A stretch of DNA of 9,170 nt from UBA917 sp964435085 (GTDB lineage Bacteria; Patescibacteriota; Patescibacteriia; Patescibacteriales; Patescibacteriaceae): the NCBI GenBank assembly GCA_964435085.1, contig CAYSXQ010000025.1, positions 1 through 9,170 on the forward strand, in the 5' to 3' direction. Under the pieces are notes generated by a model. That model was not told the origin of the DNA. It saw nothing but the letters and a program-made list of their open reading frames with translations, and ran no database searches. Position 1 is the first letter of the stretch, and each line of letters begins with the position of its first letter. Below are positions 6,029 through 9,170 of the stretch, piece by piece. A program made the position numbers and the translations under genes.

Positions 6029-6251
6029 GACTTTCTCCTTTGAGAACTTGTTCTGTTTTAAACATCCTACAGAACGAGTTAGGGCAACATTTCGATGTTG
6101 ATTTTTGCCTTAACTCAGCGTTTTACTACGCTATAAAGAAATAGCTATGAACATTCAATAATTTAGTGGTCATAGCTAGGAAATCTCGAAGCTTTCAAGA
6201 TCTTTTAGCTATGCCCACTCGACTCAAGTTTTCAAGGTTCTTTATTTTATG
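6029..6251 (-). promoter_or_regulatory. Long hairpin-rich 5' leader of the 303-aa gene (candidate cis-regulatory RNA)
   Basis: The promoter at 6258-6286 predicts a leader of about 220 nt with several inverted repeats. (a) A 55-nt hairpin: 6165-6169 with 6215-6219 plus 6171-6178 with 6206-6213, then imperfect pairing to a 3-nt loop. (b) An exclusive alternative: 6142-6150 with 6170-6178 (TAGCTATGA/TCATAGCTA, 9 bp). (c) 6117-6121 with 6128-6132. (d) 6076-6084 with 6108-6116 enclosing 6085-6090 with 6095-6100. (e) 6050-6056 with 6069-6075 (GTTCTGT/ACAGAAC). (f) A possible closing helix joining 6233-6241 to 6043-6050 with one bulge, next to the ribosome binding site. No known riboswitch, T-box, tmRNA or RNase P signature was recognised. 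Stem (d) has a G-U pair and a UUCG loop on the plus strand, so a plus-strand RNA cannot be excluded, but the clear promoter is on the minus strand. Confidence 0.6.
6035..6041 (-). promoter_or_regulatory. Shine-Dalgarno AAAGGAG for the 303-aa gene
   Basis: On the minus strand AAAGGAG ends 6 nt before ATG 6028. It confirms the start and sits at the 3' end of the structured leader, where nearby pairing could cover or expose it. Confidence 0.85.
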
Positions 6252-6255
6252 ATTG

Positions 6256-6272
6256 TAAGTATAGCATACTTA
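6256..6272. promoter_or_regulatory. Putative operator palindrome overlapping the -10 box
   Basis: TAAGTAT-AGC-ATACTTA is a perfect 7-bp dyad with a 3-bp centre lying across the -10 and the end of the spacer of the minus-strand promoter. A related half-site string, AAGTATTTAGCAT, starts 28 bp away at 6285 and continues into a second small dyad AGCAT-GTTT-ATGCT (6293-6306) just upstream of the -35. This arrangement fits repressor binding. The regulator is unknown, and palindromes arise easily in A/T-rich DNA. Confidence 0.5.
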
Positions 6273-6286
6273 TCAAGATTTGTCAA
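6258..6286 (-). promoter_or_regulatory. Strong promoter of the 303-aa gene
   Basis: On the minus strand TTGACA (6286-6281), a 17-bp spacer and TATACT (6263-6258), with TGC directly before the -10 (extended -10). It is among the closest matches to the sigma-70 consensus in the window. The start is expected near 6251. Confidence 0.9.
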
Positions 6287-6343
6287 GTATTTAGCATGTT
6301 TATGCTTTATATTAGCCAATATTATAAATAAGATTACTCCACC

Positions 6344-6377
6344 CTGCTCCATGTTATATGTTACATGCTCCATAATA
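6344..6377. repeat. Short 7-bp repeat array between divergent promoters
   Basis: The stretch reads in heptamers CTGCTCC, ATGTTAT, ATGTTAC, ATGCTCC, ATAATAC, so TGCTCCAT occurs twice 21 bp apart (6345-6352, 6366-6373). It lies between the leader promoter of the 303-aa gene and the promoter of the M16 peptidase. The sequence between 6287 and 6343 is A/T-rich and otherwise unremarkable. Confidence 0.65.
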
Positions 6378-6384
6378 CCCAAGT

Positions 6385-6413
6385 TTGACACCCACCCCAC
6401 AAAGCCCTAAAAT
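6385..6413 (+). promoter_or_regulatory. Promoter of the M16 peptidase gene
   Basis: TTGACA (6385-6390), a 17-bp C-rich spacer and TAAAAT (6408-6413). The expected start near 6420 leaves a leader of about 22 nt before ATG 6443, with no Shine-Dalgarno. Confidence 0.85.
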
Positions 6414-6442
6414 AAGCCTATTAACTAATAAATTTTCCCCTT

Positions 6443-7726
6443 ATGTTTACTCATTCTAAGCTCGATAGCGGCCTCTCCCTCATCACCGCCCCGATTGAAG
6501 GCAGCAAAACCACCACCGTCCTCGCCATGATCGCCACCGGTTCCAAATACGAAACTCGCGAGCAAAGCGGCCTGTCCCACTTCCTTGAACACATGTTCTT
6601 CAAAGGCACCACCAAGCGTCCTAATGCCCACGCCATCTCCAGTGAACTCGACAAGATCGGAGCTGAATTCAATGCTTTCACCAGCAAAGAATACACCGGC
6701 TACTACGTCAAAGTCGCCAGTGACAACATGAATACTGCCATTGATGTAGTCAGTGACATGCTTAATAACCCCCTCCTCGACGGCGAAGAAATCAAACGCG
6801 AAAGCGGCGTCATCGTTGAAGAAGTCAATATGTATCTGGATAATCCGATGTGGTTCATCGAAGATCTCTTCGAAGAACTCCTCTACGGTGACACTCCAGC
6901 TGGCTGGAGTACCATTGGCACTAAGGAAAACATCAAAGGCTTCACCCGCGAAGACTTTGTCAATTACTACCAAAGCCAATATGTCCCAGGTAACAGCATC
7001 ATCATTATCGCCGGCCAAGTCCCAGCTAATCCAGAGGCCTGGGTGACTAAATATTTCAACACTGCCAATGACAAGTCAGCCAAAGCAAAATTAGCTACCA
7101 CCGAAAATCAAAAGCTTCCAGCGAGCAAACTCCATTACAAAAAAACCGACCAATCCCACCTCTCCCTCGGCGTCCGCACTTTCGCCTACGGTCACCCAGA
7201 TGCTCCGATTCTCAAGCTCATCAGCCTCGCCCTCGGCGGCTCCATGAGCTCCCGCCTTTTCATTAACCTCCGCGAAAGAAACGGCCTCGCCTACTACGTC
7301 CGCACCGGCGCCGAAAGCTACACTGACACCGGCTACCTCACCACTCAAGCCGGCGTCCCAGTCGACAAGCTCGAAGATGCAGTCAAAATCATCATCAACG
7401 AATACTCTAGACTGACAACTGAATTAATCTCCGACGAAGAACTAGCCAAGCTCAAAGGCCTCATCCACGGCAAATTACCCTTGAGCCTCGAAGGCTCTGA
7501 CGACACCGCTCAGTGGTACGCCAGCCAAGCCGTCACTCTCAAACAGCAAAACAGTGACAAGGCACTCAAGACCCCCGAAGAGTTCCTCGCCGCTATCGAC
7601 AAAGTTACGGCCGAAGATATCCAGAGACTAGCTAAGGAGATCTTTAAGACCGAAACTCTCAATCTAGCCATTATTGGACCTTACGAGAATATTGATAACC
7701 TAAAGCCGTTGTTAGAAATTAAATAA
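6443..7726 (+). CDS. M16 family zinc metallopeptidase, 427 aa
   Basis: This belongs to the pitrilysin/processing-peptidase family of inverted zinc-motif peptidases. Residues 46-50 are HFLEH, the HxxEH motif: H46 and H50 bind zinc and E49 is the catalytic base. The distal zinc ligand is E127 in VIVEEVNMYLDNP, at the usual 76-residue spacing. Flanking family marks are GSKYETREQSGLSHFLEHMFFKGT, then SSELDKIGAEFNAFTSKEYTGYYVKV. The C-terminal half-domain carries ALGGSMSSRLFINLRERNGLAYYV with the substrate-binding Arg/Tyr pattern. The length fits single-unit bacterial enzymes that act as dimers and degrade peptides. No signal peptide is present, so it is probably cytoplasmic. ATG 6443 is chosen because the promoter lies just upstream and homology begins at once; there is no Shine-Dalgarno. 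Codons end predominantly in C. The gene is monocistronic, with its own promoter and terminator. The substrate cannot be told from the sequence. Confidence 0.96.
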   Translation: MFTHSKLDSGLSLITAPIEGSKTTTVLAMIATGSKYETREQSGLSHFLEHMFFKGTTKRPNAHAISSELDKIGAEFNAFTSKEYTGYYVKVASDNMNTAIDVVSDMLNNPLLDGEEIKRESGVIVEEVNMYLDNPMWFIEDLFEELLYGDTPAGWSTIGTKENIKGFTREDFVNYYQSQYVPGNSIIIIAGQVPANPEAWVTKYFNTANDKSAKAKLATTENQKLPASKLHYKKTDQSHLSLGVRTFAYGHPDAPILKLISLALGGSMSSRLFINLRERNGLAYYVRTGAESYTDTGYLTTQAGVPVDKLEDAVKIIINEYSRLTTELISDEELAKLKGLIHGKLPLSLEGSDDTAQWYASQAVTLKQQNSDKALKTPEEFLAAIDKVTAEDIQRLAKEIFKTETLNLAIIGPYENIDNLKPLLEIK

Positions 7727-7745
7727 CTATTTAGGAGTAGAAAAG

Positions 7746-7777
7746 AAAAAGCCACCAAATTAATTTGGTGGCTTTTT
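7746..7777 (+). terminator. Intrinsic terminator after the M16 peptidase gene
   Basis: GCCACCAAAT (7751-7760) pairs perfectly with ATTTGGTGGC (7763-7772). The stem is extended by an A5/T5 pair and ends in TTTTTT. It begins about 20 nt after the stop and is symmetric enough to work in both directions. Confidence 0.92.
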
Positions 7778-7782
7778 TGCAA

Positions 7783-7823
7783 AATTTCCAATTTCCAAAC
7801 AATTTCCAAATCACAAATCACAA
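7783..7823. repeat. Heptamer repeats AATTTCC / AAATCAC
   Basis: AATTTCC at 7783-7789, 7790-7796 and 7801-7807, then AAATCAC at 7808-7814 and 7815-7821. An inverted, nearly identical copy of 7801-7818 lies at 7952-7969 (17 of 18 positions), on the other side of the palindromic element and touching the assembly gap. Confidence 0.8.
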
Positions 7824-7833
7824 ACAATTCTAC

Positions 7834-7947
7834 TCTGTCATTCTGGAGGACTCGTCGAGAGTCCGATAGAATCCCGTGCCATATTCACCATTCCCAAATA
7901 ACCACGAGATGCTATCGTTTCGCTCCGCTACACTCCAGCATGACAGA
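7834..7947. repeat. Nested palindromic intergenic element with TGTCATTCTGGAG termini
   Basis: Terminal inverted repeats 7834-7848 and 7933-7947 match at 14 of 15 positions. Inside are a perfect hairpin GGACTC-GTCGA-GAGTCC (7848-7864) and a second inverted pair 7864-7878 with 7903-7917 (13 of 15), around a 24-nt centre. The whole is enclosed by the inverted A/T repeats at 7801-7818 and 7952-7969. The end sequence belongs to the TGTCATTC-type palindromes found dispersed in many bacterial drafts. No transposase or other ORF is present, so it is at most a non-autonomous, MITE- or REP-like repeat. Confidence 0.75.
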
Positions 7948-7969
7948 AATAATTTGAGATTTGGAAATT

Positions 7970-8069
7970 NNNNNNNNNNNNNNNNNNNNNNNNNNNNNNN
8001 NNNNNNNNNNNNNNNNNNNNNNNNNNNNNNNNNNNNNNNNNNNNNNNNNNNNNNNNNNNNNNNNNNNNN
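7970..8069. other. Assembly gap (100 N) in the intergenic repeat region
   Basis: Exactly 100 N, a placeholder of unknown true size. It is flanked by heptamer-type repeats (GATTTGGAAATT before, TTTTTGACTTTCC after), which probably broke the assembly. Additional sequence, possibly even a small gene, could be hidden here. Confidence 0.95.
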
Positions 8070-8073
8070 TTTT

Positions 8074-8101
8074 TTGACTTTCCAACCCCCAGTGTTATAA
8101 T
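8074..8101 (+). promoter_or_regulatory. Promoter of the PGI/PMI gene
   Basis: TTGACT (8074-8079), a 16-bp spacer and TATAAT (8096-8101) preceded by TGT (extended -10). The expected start near 8108 leaves about 20 nt to ATG 8128. The -35 box lies in a TTTTTGACTTTCC string of the repeat type seen elsewhere in the window. Confidence 0.82.
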
Positions 8102-8127
8102 TAAATCATATTAATAACTCCATCCCT

Positions 8128-9170
8128 ATGAATGCCCCATCCTCACTAGACTCCGTCGCCCAATCCATCTACCTCCTCCCAGAACAAATCCGCGACGTCC
8201 TCCGTCAAAGCAAAGGTTTTAAGCTACCTAAAAATTACAAAAAGATTAATAGAGTCGTCGTCTCCGGCATGGGCGGCTCCAACCTCGCTGCCCGCATCTT
8301 TGGCAGTCTCTTTGAAAATGATTTAAAAAATCCAATCATCATCAATGCTGATTACGACATACCTGCCTGGGTCGATTCCAAAACTCTCTTCATCGCCTGC
8401 TCCTACTCTGGCAACACCGAAGAAACCATCGCTGCTTACAAAGCTGCCAAGAAACAAAAAGCGCTACTAGTCATCCTTACCGCCGACACCAAGAACAACT
8501 CCTTGCTCAAATTAGCCAAAACCGACAAGGTCCCTGCTCTCAGCTTCACCGCTACCGCCAATCCCTCCGATCAACCCCGTCTCGCCCTCGGCTACAGCAT
8601 CTTTAGTCTAGCAAGCATCCTCATGACAGCTAGTCAAATCAAGATCAACCTCCTCTCAATCCAAGTCATGCTGTCTCAACTCAGCAAATCCGGCGACAAA
8701 TTAACTCCTACCAACACCGCTAACCCAGCCAGCAAACTAGCCAAAGATCTCGCCGGCTGCGAAATAATCGCCATTACCGGACCATTTCTAGCTGGCAACG
8801 CCCACGCCTTCCGCAACCAGCTCAACGAAAACAGCAAGCACCGAGCCAGTTACCTCACTCTCCCCGAAATGAACCACTACGCTCTCGAAGGCCTAGCCCA
8901 CCCAGCTGATAATAAGAAGCGTATCGCCCTACTTTTCATCGACTCCTCTCTCTACAGCACCAGACTACAAAAACGCCTCAGCCTCACCAAGCAAGTTGCC
9001 ACCAAGAACGGCGTCAAAGTACTAAGCCACAAACTAAGCGGCCACACCAAGCTCGAACAAGGCCTCGAACTCCTCCAGCTCGGCGCCTGGATCACTTACT
9101 ATCTAGCCGAGCAAAACCAAGTCGATCCCATCAAAATACCCTGGGTCGATTGGTTCAAAAAAGCTCTCAA
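8128..9170 (+). CDS. Bifunctional phosphoglucose/phosphomannose isomerase (SIS family), last residues cut off
   Basis: It interconverts fructose 6-phosphate with glucose 6-phosphate and mannose 6-phosphate, feeding glycolysis and sugar-nucleotide synthesis in the cytosol. 347 codons are visible; archaeal-type PGI/PMI proteins are only slightly longer, so little is missing. The first SIS domain has VVVSGMGGSNLAARI (43-57) and the phosphate-binding SYSGNTEET (92-100). The second follows CEIIAITGPFLAGNAHAFRNQLNE. Residues matching the described active site are R151 (SDQPRLALGYS), E234 (LNENSKHRA), H250 (PEMNHYALEG, usually NHN) and probably K308 (GHTKLEQGL). The C-terminal helix LGAWITYYLAEQNQVDPI and IPWVDWFKKAL are typical. 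ATG 8128 follows a good promoter; no Shine-Dalgarno is visible. This type replaces the classical Pgi in archaea and some bacteria. Codons end mostly in C, as in the M16 gene. Alternative: a single-activity SIS sugar isomerase. Confidence 0.93.
   Translation, partial: MNAPSSLDSVAQSIYLLPEQIRDVLRQSKGFKLPKNYKKINRVVVSGMGGSNLAARIFGSLFENDLKNPIIINADYDIPAWVDSKTLFIACSYSGNTEETIAAYKAAKKQKALLVILTADTKNNSLLKLAKTDKVPALSFTATANPSDQPRLALGYSIFSLASILMTASQIKINLLSIQVMLSQLSKSGDKLTPTNTANPASKLAKDLAGCEIIAITGPFLAGNAHAFRNQLNENSKHRASYLTLPEMNHYALEGLAHPADNKKRIALLFIDSSLYSTRLQKRLSLTKQVATKNGVKVLSHKLSGHTKLEQGLELLQLGAWITYYLAEQNQVDPIKIPWVDWFKKAL

Noticed and set aside
6029..6251. tmRNA, RNase P RNA or 6S RNA in the structured region
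   Set aside because: No tRNA-like ends or tag frame for tmRNA, no conserved RNase P core strings, and no clear single closing rod as in 6S RNA. Left as an unclassified leader.
6425..7018. 197-codon open frame on the minus strand opposite the M16 gene
   Set aside because: It is exactly antisense to a clear peptidase; its openness follows from C-ending codons in the real gene. The sequence is low in complexity and rich in Gly, Phe and Asp, with no promoter or family.
7801..7969. CRISPR array or insertion sequence in the repeat region
   Set aside because: Repeats are 7 bp and nested palindromes, without regular spacers, and there is no transposase ORF.

Overview
The window looks like a draft-assembly fragment of a Candidate Phyla Radiation (Patescibacteria) chromosome. 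Several things point that way: the RpoD, DnaG, M16 peptidase and archaeal-type PGI/PMI sequences resemble CPR homologues as I remember them, the genes are short and mostly monocistronic, small unrecognised proteins lie between housekeeping genes, and the intergenic DNA carries low-complexity 7-bp repeats. The standard bacterial code fits: no recognised gene needs an in-frame TGA, and TGA closes one gene. This placement rests on recognition, not on a search. Two runs of exactly 100 N (2769-2868 and 7970-8069) are scaffold placeholders.

Left part (1-3574, all minus strand): a small unknown protein (3107-3574), a long A/T hairpin made of 7-bp repeats, then dnaG (3008-1075) and rpoD (1073 to the window edge). 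dnaG and rpoD are separated by one base and form the replication-primer/housekeeping-sigma pair known from the macromolecular-synthesis operon. The first N run removes part of the DnaG zinc finger and breaks its frame only artificially. RpoD has a lysine-rich N-terminal extension whose DNA is itself built of 7-bp repeats.

Middle part (3575-6442): a divergent promoter region, a 109-aa orphan gene on the plus strand with its own promoter, ribosome binding site and terminator, a single-pass membrane protein gene (4969-4085, minus) and a cytoplasmic protein with an internal domain duplication (6028-5117, minus). The last gene is preceded by a strong promoter with an overlapping 17-bp palindrome and by a roughly 220-nt leader rich in hairpins. 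This is the most unusual regulatory region of the window.

Right part (6385-9170, plus strand): an M16 family zinc metallopeptidase with its own promoter and terminator, then an intergenic region of heptamer repeats around a nested palindromic element and the second gap, then a nearly complete bifunctional phosphoglucose/phosphomannose isomerase that runs off the window edge.

The plus strand appears C-rich over G in genes of both orientations. By eye this suggests a replication-strand skew in which dnaG-rpoD lie on the leading strand and the peptidase and isomerase on the lagging strand. No tRNA, rRNA, CRISPR array, transposase or complete novel defence or biosynthetic system is visible. The candidates for something undescribed are the hairpin-rich leader with its duplicated-domain protein, and the heptamer repeat class that has apparently entered rpoD.
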